A stretch of 11,556 nucleotides of DNA from Spirochaetaceae bacterium (GTDB lineage: Bacteria; Spirochaetota; Spirochaetia; Treponematales; Breznakiellaceae), in NCBI GenBank assembly GCA_031258615.1, contig JAIRMP010000269.1, positions 1-11,556 on the forward strand, in the 5' to 3' direction. The position numbers and the translations under genes were made by a program. This document shows, in pieces, positions 1 to 7,159 of the stretch (its first letter is position 1; every line of letters begins with the position of its first letter). Under the pieces are notes generated by a model. It ran no database searches. It worked only from the letters and a program-made list of their open reading frames with translations, and was not told the DNA's origin.

Positions 1-46
1 CTTTAGGCGGTGGTCGTTTAGTTCTTTATTTAGTTTAGGATTTATT

Positions 47-250
47 ATGTACAGCAATGAATTGACGGCTCTGGCGGGCGCCTTTGAAGCGCTGGCCAAA
101 GCCCTGCGGGGAGAGGAACTCACCGCCGCCGTTAGCATAGCCATAGGTAAGGCTGACGGCATAGCCATAGGTAAGGCTGAGCGTGAGGGCCTTAGGCAAG
201 AGATTGAACGGCTCAGGCGGGAAAATGAACGGCTGAGGAAGAACGTTTAA
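47..250 (+). CDS. small coiled-coil hypothetical protein with internal repeat
   Basis: A 67-residue protein of unrecognised function. The start is supported by AGGA six bases before the ATG. The N-terminal half is Ala/Leu-rich and probably helical. The middle holds two copies of an IAIGKA(D/E) motif, encoded by a 24-bp tandem repeat. The last 20 or so residues are a charged Glu/Arg/Leu heptad-like segment typical of a short coiled coil. The GKAxGxAxGKAE style resembles the C-terminal tails of Rpn/PD-(D/E)XK-type transposase-like proteins, so this may be a remnant tail or a free-standing small oligomerising protein. Its upstream neighbour lies outside the window, and downstream is a truncated gene on the other strand, so it sits in a decayed region. 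Coding is plausible; function is unknown. Confidence 0.5.
   Translation: MYSNELTALAGAFEALAKALRGEELTAAVSIAIGKADGIAIGKAEREGLRQEIERLRRENERLRKNV
135..180. repeat. 24-bp tandem repeat, two copies
   Basis: Two identical 22-base units (135-156 and 159-180) are spaced with a 24-bp period. They encode the duplicated IAIGKA peptide inside the 67-residue ORF. Because the period is a multiple of three, gain or loss of a unit would keep the frame. Confidence 0.85.
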
Positions 251-255
251 GCGGC

Positions 256-519
256 CTAAAATGAGGTTCGGGTTGCTGTGCGGTACGCGCGTGAACGAAC
301 CGCCGCCACCTCCTTTCCGCCGCCACACCCCACAAAAAAAACCCGCCTTGCGGCAAGCAAATCATGATGAAAATAATCTCCTTTCGCGCTTCCGCTATCG
401 CTGTATTTCTCTCCCAGAATCGGCCAAAGTTTTCCAAAAACAAAATCATTACGACCATCCGATTCCAGTTTTTGTTCCATAAACTTTTTATAATCACCAT
501 AAAACTCCACATCCGTCAT
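256..519 (-). pseudogene. truncated DUF268-like protein (N-terminal remnant)
   Basis: Reading from the ATG at 519, the first 62 residues look like a real protein. The segment around residues 29-62 (GKLWPILGEKY, then GDYFHHDLLAARRVFF) matches the region just before the HxDIGSR motif in DUF268 proteins, a family with a methyltransferase-like fold often found in surface-polysaccharide loci. The similarity stops at about position 334, exactly at an A8 run (T8 on the coding strand). Afterwards the reading becomes low-complexity Gly/Arg and the HxDIGSR motif is absent in every frame I checked. The C-terminal catalytic-like part is therefore missing and the gene is probably dead. Its ATG lies two bases from a 16-nt C run on the coding strand, so no Shine-Dalgarno is possible there. 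The family assignment is from memory of the motif. Confidence 0.55.
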
Positions 520-521
520 CA

Positions 522-537
522 GGGGGGGGGGGGGGGG
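522..537. repeat. poly-G tract, 16 nt
   Basis: Sixteen consecutive G on the plus strand (C on the coding strand of the DUF268 remnant, two bases upstream of its ATG). Tracts this long are prone to slipped-strand length change, and treponemes are known to use poly-G tracts to vary expression of surface-protein genes. Here the gene beside it is truncated, so any present role is doubtful. Confidence 0.95.
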
Positions 538-561
538 TTATGGGGCAACCGCTCCGCGCTT

Positions 562-672
562 GGGCAAAGGCGCAGCCTTTGCCCTGGGAGTTTGCGCAAC
601 AAGCCGCGATAGCCGTTTACCACTGTGGGTCGTGTCTGTGGGCGCGGCCTGCACGCGGGCCGGTGGTTACGG
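562..672 (+). repeat. degenerate copy of hairpin-rich interspersed repeat (left copy)
   Basis: It begins with a perfect 10-bp stem (562-571 with 575-584, loop GCA), followed by GGGAGTTTGC, an ACAAGCCGCGA block (599-609) and CACGCGGGCCGGTGG at 652-666. The same blocks occur in the same order and orientation in the right-hand copy at 11433-11556. The second and third hairpins seen on the right are broken here, so this is the older or more decayed copy. No coding function is seen. Confidence 0.7.
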
Positions 673-694
673 CGGCAACGTCCGCCCGTATATT
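667..694 (+). promoter_or_regulatory. weak candidate promoter for ispH
   Basis: TTACGG (667-672), a 16-bp spacer and TATATT (689-694) lie 33 bases before the ispH start. The -35 match is poor; the TATATTATAA stretch is the better part. If real, the -35 comes from the end of the interspersed repeat. Confidence 0.25.
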
Positions 695-726
695 ATAAAC
701 GATTTGATTTTTTGGTACTGTCAATT

Positions 727-1590
727 ATGCGGGTGATAAGGGCGCGGGTACTGGGATTTTGCGCGGGTGTCCGGCGGACGGTCGATTTGGCGCTGGATGC
801 GGCAAGGGGACAGGCGGGACGGACGCGGCTCTTTACGATGGGGCCGCTGATACACAACGGGTGGACACTGCGGGAGCTAGAGAGCCTCGGGTTCTCCGTG
901 CTGGATGAGGAAAATCTCCCCGAAACGCTTGCGGATTCCACCACGGTGATCCGCGCCCACGGGATAGGGCCAGAGACGCGGCGGCAGCTTCTGCGGCGCG
1001 GCACAAAGGTCATAGACGCTACCTGTCCCAAGGTACGCAAGAGTCAGTTGAGGGCGCGGGATCTCTCGAAAAAAGGTTTTGTAGTTTTTATCGCGGGCGA
1101 AAAGAATCACGGAGAGCTGCGCGGAATCAGGATGTTTGCCCCAAACAGCCTCGTGGTGGAGAACAGGGAGGAGGCATTCCATGCGGCAAAAACACTTTTT
1201 TCAAAAAACAAAACGGCAAAAACAGCCATGATCGGGCAGACAACTATTTCCGCCCCGGAATACAGCGCGGTATGCGCCGCTGTAACGCAATTTTTCCCCG
1301 ATTTGACGGTTTACGACACGATTTGCAGCGCGACGCTGGCCCGGCAGGAAGCGCTTGCCGGGCTCTGCACCGAGGCTGATGCGCTCGTGATAGCGGGAGA
1401 CCCCGCCTCGTCCAATACACGCCGCCTCCTTGCGGCGGCGGCGGAGCGCGGAAAGCCTGCATGGATAGTCCCGGACGCCTCCGCCCTCCCCCCTGAGCTT
1501 GCATCCTTCCGGGTCGCCGGCTTATCCGCCGGGACATCGACACCGGACGCCCTCATCAACGAGATAGAGCAGGCCATAACCATGCTCTAA
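727..1590 (+). CDS. ispH: 4-hydroxy-3-methylbut-2-enyl diphosphate reductase
   Basis: IspH (LytB) is the last enzyme of the methylerythritol phosphate pathway. It reduces HMBPP to IPP and DMAPP in the cytosol using a [4Fe-4S] cluster. The three cluster cysteines are present: Cys12 in GFCAGV, Cys100 in VIDATCPKV and Cys190 in YDTICSAT. Substrate and proton-relay residues are also there: His43, His78 (RAHG), His128 and Glu130 (NHGE), the IGQTT segment near 169-173, SSN at 218-220 and SAGTSTP near 257-263. The length of 287 residues is slightly under the E. coli enzyme (316). The start at 727 is chosen because the family begins directly with the strand leading into GFCAGV; the open frame back to 625 only translates the upstream repeat. 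No clear Shine-Dalgarno precedes it. aspS follows on the same strand after 108 bp, with no terminator seen between them. Confidence 0.95.
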   Translation: MRVIRARVLGFCAGVRRTVDLALDAARGQAGRTRLFTMGPLIHNGWTLRELESLGFSVLDEENLPETLADSTTVIRAHGIGPETRRQLLRRGTKVIDATCPKVRKSQLRARDLSKKGFVVFIAGEKNHGELRGIRMFAPNSLVVENREEAFHAAKTLFSKNKTAKTAMIGQTTISAPEYSAVCAAVTQFFPDLTVYDTICSATLARQEALAGLCTEADALVIAGDPASSNTRRLLAAAAERGKPAWIVPDASALPPELASFRVAGLSAGTSTPDALINEIEQAITML

Positions 1591-1687
1591 CAGGCAGAAC
1601 CCGGGAGTGTATTGTGCTTCGTCCATACCCCCCCATCTGTCAACTTTAACCCGGAATGCGGCACTTACTGAAAAACAGGTTTCGGCC

Positions 1688-1693
1688 TATAAT
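1688..1693 (+). promoter_or_regulatory. TATAAT -10 box five bases before the aspS ATG
   Basis: A perfect TATAAT ends five bases before the aspS start codon. The 17-bp-spaced -35 (TTACTG, 1665-1670) is poor. Initiation about seven bases after the -10 would fall on the ATG itself and give a leaderless message, in keeping with the lack of a Shine-Dalgarno. A chance match, with aspS read through from ispH, is the alternative. Confidence 0.35.
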
Positions 1694-1698
1694 CGGGC

Positions 1699-3495
1699 AT
1701 GGAAAAGTATAGACGCACAAAGACGTGCGGCGAACTCGGTGCGGCGGATGCGGGAAGCGCTCAGATTTTGAACGGATGGGTTCACAGGAAGCGGGACCAC
1801 GGCGGGATTTCGTTTATCAACCTGCGTGACCGCTACGGCATTACGCAGGTTGTAGTGGACGAGAATGCGGGCGCGGAGCTGAGCGCGGTAACGGCGGAAC
1901 TGCGGAACGAGTACTGCATCGCGGTTAGCGGGACGGTAAGGCTGCGGCCCGATTCGATGAGGAACGCTGAGATGGCGACCGGCGATGTGGAACTTGTGGC
2001 GAAAACCATAGTCATTTTGAACAGGTGCGGGCCGCTGCCCTTTCAGATCGAGGAGGAGACCGGCGCAAAGGACGAATTGCGGCTGAAATACCGTTACCTG
2101 GACCTACGTTCCGCCGCCATGCAGAGACGGATCCGCCTCCGGAGCGAGATTACGTTTGCCGTGCGGGAATGGATGCGCGCCCAGGGTTTCTACGAAATAG
2201 AGACGCCGACCTTTATACGGTCTACGCCGGAAGGGGCGCGGGATTTTCTCGTGCCGTCCCGGCTCTATGCCGGAAAATTCTATGCGTTGCCGCAGTCTCC
2301 GCAACTTTACAAGCAACTGTTGATGGCGGCAGGGTTCGATAAGTACTTTCAGATTGCCCGCTGCTACCGGGACGAGGATTCGCGCGGCGACCGCCAGCCG
2401 GAATTCACGCAGATAGATATAGAGATGTCGTTTGTATCGAGAGACGATGTGCTGAAGATGACGGAGGGTCTCCTCTTTCACGTGTTCAAGAAGTGCCTCG
2501 GTATTGAGCTTCCGGCGGAATTTCCCAAACTAAGCTACGAGGAGGCGATGGAGGACTACGGCACGGACAAGCCTGACCTGCGTTTTGACATGAAACTACA
2601 GGATTTTGGCGCGCTTGCGGCTGAAAGCGGCTTTGAGGCGTTCAATACGGCGCTTGCTACAGGCGGGGCGGTGAAGGCTCTCGTCGTGCCCGGGGGGGCG
2701 GCGTACTCCCGCCGGCAGATTGAGGAACTGGAGGCGCACGCGAAGATTTACAAGGCGAGGGGGCTTGCCTGGATGAAGCGTTCTGGCGCTGAGGCCGAGC
2801 CGGTTTTGGAGAGCGGGGTGGCAAAATTTTTTGCGGGGCGCGCGGCGGCGGTCTCGGCAGCGCTTGGCGCAAGGGCCGGCGACCTCATCCTGATTGTGGC
2901 GGACGGTAATCGCCGCGTGGCAAACGTCAGCCTTGGCGCGGTGCGTACAAAGCTGGGCGCTGGCCTGGGGCTTTGCGATCCGTCCCAATTTCGTTTTGCC
3001 TGGATTATTGACTTTCCGCTGTTTGAGTTCAACGAGGAGGAAGGACGCTGGGAGGCGGCGCACCACCTGTTCTCGTACCCAAAGGAACAGTATCACGAAA
3101 GCATGGAGGAGGATCCGGGCACTGTAAAGGGTGACCTCTACGATCTTGTGCTGAACGGTTATGAGCTTGCCTCCGGCTCCATCCGTATCCACGATCCGGA
3201 ATTGCAGAAACGTGTATTCAGGATTGTCGGTCTGGACGAGGAGGAGGCGGCGCGGAAATTCGGCTTTTTGACGGAGGCCTTTGGATACGGAGCGCCGCCC
3301 CACGGCGGGATCGCGCCCGGCCTCGACCGACTTGCCATGCTGATGGCAGGCGACTCTTCGATAAGGGAAGTGATAGCGTTTCCCAAGAATTCGTTTGCCC
3401 AGAGCCCTATGGACGGGAGCCCCGGAGAGGTTGATGCGAGTCAGCTATCCGAACTGCATCTTGCTATCGCGGCAGAAAGTCCAAAAGATGGTTAA
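1699..3495 (+). CDS. aspS: aspartyl-tRNA synthetase, bacterial type
   Basis: This class IIb synthetase charges tRNA-Asp with aspartate, using ATP, in the cytosol. The 598 residues match the full bacterial length of about 590. The N-terminal OB-fold anticodon-binding domain is clear (GWVHRKRDHGGISFINLRDR, about residues 27-46). The catalytic core has motif 2 (CYRDED...RQPEFTQIDIEMSF, about 220-240), the bacterial insertion (GAD-like) domain begins near LRFDMKLQDF (about 294), and motif 3 is GIAPGLDRLAMLM near 537-549, followed by EVIAFPKN. All hallmark residues appear intact. The ATG at 1699 gives the usual short N-terminal lead-in, but it lacks a visible Shine-Dalgarno. The stop codon lies 6 bp from the stop of the converging minus-strand gene and no terminator is seen, so its transcript probably runs into the 3' end of the flagellar operon. 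Whether it is discriminating for tRNA-Asp cannot be judged here. Confidence 0.97.
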   Translation: MEKYRRTKTCGELGAADAGSAQILNGWVHRKRDHGGISFINLRDRYGITQVVVDENAGAELSAVTAELRNEYCIAVSGTVRLRPDSMRNAEMATGDVELVAKTIVILNRCGPLPFQIEEETGAKDELRLKYRYLDLRSAAMQRRIRLRSEITFAVREWMRAQGFYEIETPTFIRSTPEGARDFLVPSRLYAGKFYALPQSPQLYKQLLMAAGFDKYFQIARCYRDEDSRGDRQPEFTQIDIEMSFVSRDDVLKMTEGLLFHVFKKCLGIELPAEFPKLSYEEAMEDYGTDKPDLRFDMKLQDFGALAAESGFEAFNTALATGGAVKALVVPGGAAYSRRQIEELEAHAKIYKARGLAWMKRSGAEAEPVLESGVAKFFAGRAAAVSAALGARAGDLILIVADGNRRVANVSLGAVRTKLGAGLGLCDPSQFRFAWIIDFPLFEFNEEEGRWEAAHHLFSYPKEQYHESMEEDPGTVKGDLYDLVLNGYELASGSIRIHDPELQKRVFRIVGLDEEEAARKFGFLTEAFGYGAPPHGGIAPGLDRLAMLMAGDSSIREVIAFPKNSFAQSPMDGSPGEVDASQLSELHLAIAAESPKDG

Positions 3496-3501
3496 AAAGG
3501 A

Positions 3502-4071
3502 CTATCCCATTCGCTTTGACGACAAAAAAAGCGCGATCTCTATTTCGTCCATTGTTTTGTGCAGGCGTTTCGCTATTTCGTAAACAGGGACGCCCGCGGC
3601 GGATAGTTCCGCCGCTTTTTTTATGATTGTGTCCTCGTTTGCAGCGCCGTCTTTGTCGTCCGCCGCTTTGTTTTCCGTTATGCTTACAGTAAGGTGCGGC
3701 GGCGCGAAACTTTTGCCGGAAAGCATATTTTTTCCAAGCGCGCGGTACGCTTCAACGGCGGCGTCAGTTTTTTCTTCGTTAAGTTTTTTTCTCGCATCCT
3801 CGGCAGCCTTATAACCGTCCAGTTGTCTTTCATGCACGGCGATACAGCGGTCAATATTTTCCAGCAGAGACTTTAATTTTTTTACGCGGTCCTCGATTAA
3901 CTCCGAGTCCCGGTCGGTAATTCTGTCAATTTCGCTGATAATATTAGCCACTTCCTGCCGCGTTTCAGGAGGTATGCGGTCTACGGCGGTACGCCTTCTT
4001 ACGTAAAAGAATATTACAAAAAATGATACGATGCTGATAAGTAGCGCGGCAGAAGAAAAAATATAAGCCAT
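3502..4071 (-). CDS. SwrB/DUF6115-like membrane-anchored coiled-coil protein
   Basis: A 189-residue protein. Residues 4-24 form one hydrophobic N-terminal membrane helix followed by RRR, which suggests the bulk faces the cytoplasm. Residues about 38-105 are a charged coiled coil, and a linker with low-complexity Asp/Ala follows. The C-terminal 40 residues (KKAAELSAAGVPVYEIAKRLHKTMDEIEIALFLSSKR) fold plausibly as a helix-turn-helix. This order, membrane helix then coiled coil then small HTH, together with its place just behind sigma factor and DUF342 genes, matches Bacillus SwrB and DUF6115 proteins, which activate flagellar export-apparatus assembly. The start lies one base after the stop of the preceding gene, so it is translationally coupled. 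It is the last gene of the operon. Function is by analogy only; sequence identity to SwrB is expected to be low. Confidence 0.8.
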   Translation of the reverse strand: MAYIFSSAALLISIVSFFVIFFYVRRRTAVDRIPPETRQEVANIISEIDRITDRDSELIEDRVKKLKSLLENIDRCIAVHERQLDGYKAAEDARKKLNEEKTDAAVEAYRALGKNMLSGKSFAPPHLTVSITENKAADDKDGAANEDTIIKKAAELSAAGVPVYEIAKRLHKTMDEIEIALFLSSKRMG

Positions 4072-4072
4072 C

Positions 4073-4399
4073 TTAGCCGTTTAAATCTATATAGTTTCCC
4101 AGTGATGGGTCTTTGAAAAACTGTCCTGCCGCTTTTTGTTCTCCTGCTTCATCACGCGGTTTTTTTTTAAGGGTTTTTCTGTTTGAATTCTGATTTTTGT
4201 CTGAATTAAGGGACTCAAGCCCATTTTCGGCGTCATGCGTTTCGTTTACCGAGCGGGATTTTTCTTCGGTTTTTTTTTCAATCACGGAAGCATTTATTGC
4301 GCCCCGCAAGGTGAGTCCGTCCTTTTGCGCGGCGGCATCCTTTGCGACCGAATCGAGCTGGGAAAAAAGTATTTGCAGATCGATCGGCTGCATTGCCAT
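4073..4399 (-). CDS. conserved short hypothetical protein of the flagellar operon
   Basis: A 108-residue hydrophilic protein with no membrane segment or recognised domain. The N-terminus (MQPIDLQILFSQLDSVAKDAAAQKDG) looks ordered and is the type of sequence found in small proteins next to DUF342 genes. The middle is Lys/Glu/Asn-rich and probably disordered, and the end (GQFFKDPSLGNYIDLNG) is more conserved in character. Its ATG overlaps the fapA stop by one base (TAATG), which indicates coupled translation. A second ATG two codons later, eight bases from AAGG, is an alternative start. The coding strand contains two A9 runs (plus-strand T9 at 4160-4168 and 4270-4278), possible slippage sites. 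No function is assigned. Confidence 0.8.
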   Translation of the reverse strand: MAMQPIDLQILFSQLDSVAKDAAAQKDGLTLRGAINASVIEKKTEEKSRSVNETHDAENGLESLNSDKNQNSNRKTLKKKPRDEAGEQKAAGQFFKDPSLGNYIDLNG

Positions 4400-6348
4400 T
4401 ACCTTGCCGCCTTCTGCTGTAAATCGGCATCCGCTTCAATGTAGCTTACCGCGCGTATCAAACCGTTTTCCAAAATAAATGTAGAGGCCCTGTAATCGCT
4501 GTTTATACTATATCTTATCTCACGGATAATAATAACCACACCGGGATGTACTTTGGCTGAGGCGGATACACGGCCAATCATCGGCAGATTTTGTAAAAAG
4601 GCATTTATTTCGTCAATATCGGCGTTTATTTTTTTTAACTCTTCATTTATTTTTGTGCTGTTTTCAATCAATTCCCGCAGGTATGCCTCTTTGTCCTCCG
4701 GTAAACCGCCGCGCTGCTGTTTTATGCTGTTCAGTGTTTTTATATTAATGTTAATACTATCAATATCGTTTAAAATCCCTGATTTTTTTTCTTCAAGGTC
4801 CGCGCGTTGTGATTTTTTCTTGGGATCGGTACCGACTTCGCAGATCGTTTCTGTATTACCGGAGGGACTGCCCAAAGATTTTGCGCGTATTTCTTCGACA
4901 GCGCGCAGGTGTCCGCCTATGATCGCGGCGCGCTTTCCCTGGCAGACTACACATTTTCCCGCGTCTATAGTTGAATTAAGTATTCCATCCGATACGACAA
5001 CCATTGAACCTGCCGATACCGTCGCGTTTTCAATAAACTTTGCCCAAATCGAACGCCCCGCGCTGACATGTTCATTTTTTTTGCCGGTAATACCCTGCCT
5101 TACAATTATACCGCCTTCCGTGATAAGCGTAGCCTTGTCCGCCAGTCCGTAAACCTCAATATTTCCGGAAGCCTTTACGGAAAACCCTTCCTCAACGTTG
5201 CCGGTTACAATAACGTTTCCAAGGAAAAGAATATTTCCTGTTTTGAGGCCGACTGAACCGTCAACCGTGTAGACCGATTCAACATTTATTTTTCCGTTTG
5301 ATATAATCACCTGTCCGTTAATATCGGCAAGGATTGTAACGCCGTCTTCAGCAAAACGGACATTCTTGCCAAGCGTAACGGGGAAATCACTGCCGTCACG
5401 CGCCGGTAAAACTTTTCCTGTTACGGTATAGCCGGTCCGTCCCTTTTCGGCATGATGCAGTACCGCAAGTTTTTGATCTTTCATTACATTTTGAATTATG
5501 TTTAATTCCTTAAAGTCAACTTTGCCATCGGCGCCTTCCGAAAGCCTTACGCTGCCGGGATCGGTTTCAAAAAAGTAATCAAGGTATGAATTCATGCCGT
5601 CAACAGGTTTTGTTGAAACCGCAATGCAAATTCTTTCTTTGTAGACAGGCCTGTCAGCAAACGATTTTAACAGTTCCTCATTGATACCATAGACAACCCC
5701 GTTATTCCTTAACATATCACTATAGTCTTCATAGGAAAAATCACAACCGCCAATCCTGGGCGGACTTACTTTTATGAAAGCCTTTGTTTCCTGATCGGAA
5801 ATCTCAACATTTACCACGCTGTCCCTGCTGGGTATGTTTTGAAAGTCCGCCACACGGACATAATCAGTCTCCGGCAGTCTGAGCAAATTGTTTATCAGGT
5901 CAATATTAAAGGATGTAATTCCGCGCTTGTTCAAAAGATGCAGTACTGCCGGCTTGCCGGCGCTTTCGCCGTTACCCACAGGGGCGGTAATCTTCATATA
6001 CACGCCGTCATGGCGGCATTGCACAAAAACCTGACCATCAACATCTTCCTCCAGAAGATCTGCTTCTTCCATCTCCTCATAAATTTCTTCATCAATGCGT
6101 TCATCTTCAGCTTTAACATCTCTGCGCTCGTATGCGCGTATTCTGCAAATATTCTCGCCTATGCCAAGTATGGATGTACGCCTTTTAATTATTTCGTATT
6201 CAATATACCGGAGCGGGACGCCGAGCAGCGTAGCCGCCTCCGATATGGCGGCCTCTAGCGTAGGCCCTTCCGTTTCGACAACGGCAATGGCGCTGTCTAT
6301 TTCCAGGCGTTCTTTTACGGCGGCCTGTAGGCCGGCAAAATTAACCAA
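4399..6348 (-). CDS. fapA: FapA / DUF342 flagellar assembly protein A
   Basis: A 649-residue cytosolic protein of the DUF342/FapA family, implicated in polar flagellar assembly in Vibrio. Residues about 15-70 form a Jag-N-like domain (EAAISEAATLLGVPLRYIEYEIIKRR, then LGIGENICRIRAYERR). The DUF342 core follows. Residues about 340-500 are a beta-helix of short repeating turns (NILFLGNVIVTGNVEEG, SGNIEVYGLADKATLI, GAGRSIW-type turns, IDAGKCVVCQGKRAAIIGG). Residues about 525-590 are a coiled coil, and the C-terminal part returns to beta structure (GRVSASAKVHPGVVIIIREIRY). The start is TTG at 6348, supported by AAGGAGA seven bases upstream. The gene lies 19 bp behind the sigma-factor gene and overlaps the next gene by one base. 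The family call is firm; the molecular role is not well defined in any organism. Confidence 0.93.
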   Translation of the reverse strand: MVNFAGLQAAVKERLEIDSAIAVVETEGPTLEAAISEAATLLGVPLRYIEYEIIKRRTSILGIGENICRIRAYERRDVKAEDERIDEEIYEEMEEADLLEEDVDGQVFVQCRHDGVYMKITAPVGNGESAGKPAVLHLLNKRGITSFNIDLINNLLRLPETDYVRVADFQNIPSRDSVVNVEISDQETKAFIKVSPPRIGGCDFSYEDYSDMLRNNGVVYGINEELLKSFADRPVYKERICIAVSTKPVDGMNSYLDYFFETDPGSVRLSEGADGKVDFKELNIIQNVMKDQKLAVLHHAEKGRTGYTVTGKVLPARDGSDFPVTLGKNVRFAEDGVTILADINGQVIISNGKINVESVYTVDGSVGLKTGNILFLGNVIVTGNVEEGFSVKASGNIEVYGLADKATLITEGGIIVRQGITGKKNEHVSAGRSIWAKFIENATVSAGSMVVVSDGILNSTIDAGKCVVCQGKRAAIIGGHLRAVEEIRAKSLGSPSGNTETICEVGTDPKKKSQRADLEEKKSGILNDIDSININIKTLNSIKQQRGGLPEDKEAYLRELIENSTKINEELKKINADIDEINAFLQNLPMIGRVSASAKVHPGVVIIIREIRYSINSDYRASTFILENGLIRAVSYIEADADLQQKAAR

Positions 6349-6367
6349 GATACGTCTCCTTTTACTT

Positions 6368-7156
6368 TTACATTATACCCTTGCGGACATTCGTTAATTT
6401 GGAGCGTATTCGGAGCATAGCCTTTGTGTGAAGCTGTGAGACCCGCGATTCGGTAATATCTAAAACCTGGCCTATTTCTTTAAGAGTTAAATCTTCATAG
6501 TGGTACAGGATGATAATTTTTTTTTCTTTTTCCGGCAGTTGGTTTATAACATCGTAAACTATCCTGCGTATTTCCTTGCGTTCAACCTCTACATCCGGTT
6601 TAAGGGTTTCAGGCCCTTCAATGCTGTCCTGAATCGACATTTTGTCGTTTTCGTCTCCGGAAAACCATACATCGTTTAGCGACAGGACGGAAGTACCGGA
6701 TATTTTAACAATGGTTTTGACGTACTCTTCCTCGTCCATCTTGAGGTAGGTGGCAACCTCCTGATCGCTTACAGAACGTCCGTGCTGGGCTTCCAGTGTG
6801 CTGATAGCCTCTTCGACCTCGCGTATTTTCTGCCTGACAGAGCGCGGCACCCAGTCGGTCGAACGCAGCTCATCGAATATTGCACCCCTGATACGGACAA
6901 CCGCGTAGGTTTTGAACTTGACATTCTGCGCCAGATCGAATTTTTCGATCGCGTCCAAAAGGCCAAACGTACCATAGCTGACCAGATCGTCAAATTCCAC
7001 CGTGGACGGCATACCGTCGTACACTTTACCAGCAACATACTTTACCAACGGAGCATACTGCCTTATGAAGGTGTCGCGAATCTTTGGATCTTTATTTTGG
7101 CGGTACTCCTGCCAAAGTTCTTCTTCTGATTTTTCATCCAGAAGGGATTTACCCAT
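6368..7156 (-). CDS. fliA: RNA polymerase sigma factor, FliA/WhiG (sigma-28) type
   Basis: A 262-residue sigma factor of the group that transcribes late flagellar and chemotaxis genes. Region 2 is complete: YAPLVKYVAGKV, the FDDLVSYGTFGLLDAIEKFD core-binding segment, then KFKTYAVVRIRGAIFDELRSTDWVPRSVR for -10 recognition and melting. Region 3 follows (EVEEAISTLEAQHGRSVSDQEVATYL). Region 4 ends the protein with EKEKKIIILYHYEDLTLKEIGQVLDITESRVSQLHTKA, including the -35-binding helix-turn-helix. The DWVPRSVR motif is typical of the FliA/WhiG/SigD group. The ATG lies three bases after the preceding stop, with GGGATAGG just upstream. Sitting in the same operon as flhG and fapA fits a flagellar role. 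Spirochaete homologues are often labelled WhiG. No anti-sigma flgM is seen in the window. Confidence 0.95.
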   Translation of the reverse strand: MGKSLLDEKSEEELWQEYRQNKDPKIRDTFIRQYAPLVKYVAGKVYDGMPSTVEFDDLVSYGTFGLLDAIEKFDLAQNVKFKTYAVVRIRGAIFDELRSTDWVPRSVRQKIREVEEAISTLEAQHGRSVSDQEVATYLKMDEEEYVKTIVKISGTSVLSLNDVWFSGDENDKMSIQDSIEGPETLKPDVEVERKEIRRIVYDVINQLPEKEKKIIILYHYEDLTLKEIGQVLDITESRVSQLHTKAMLRIRSKLTNVRKGIM

Positions 7157-7159
7157 AAC

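Noticed and set aside
625..726. Upstream extension of ispH
   Set aside because: It reads through the interspersed repeat, and the family starts just before GFCAGV.
2596..3303. 235-residue open frame antisense to aspS
   Set aside because: A shadow of a GC-rich gene with clear conserved motifs on the other strand; the composition is Arg/Pro-rich and no domain is visible.
4553..5152. 199-residue plus-strand open frame
   Set aside because: A shadow of fapA; Ser/Phe/Ile-rich with no ribosome-binding site or motif.
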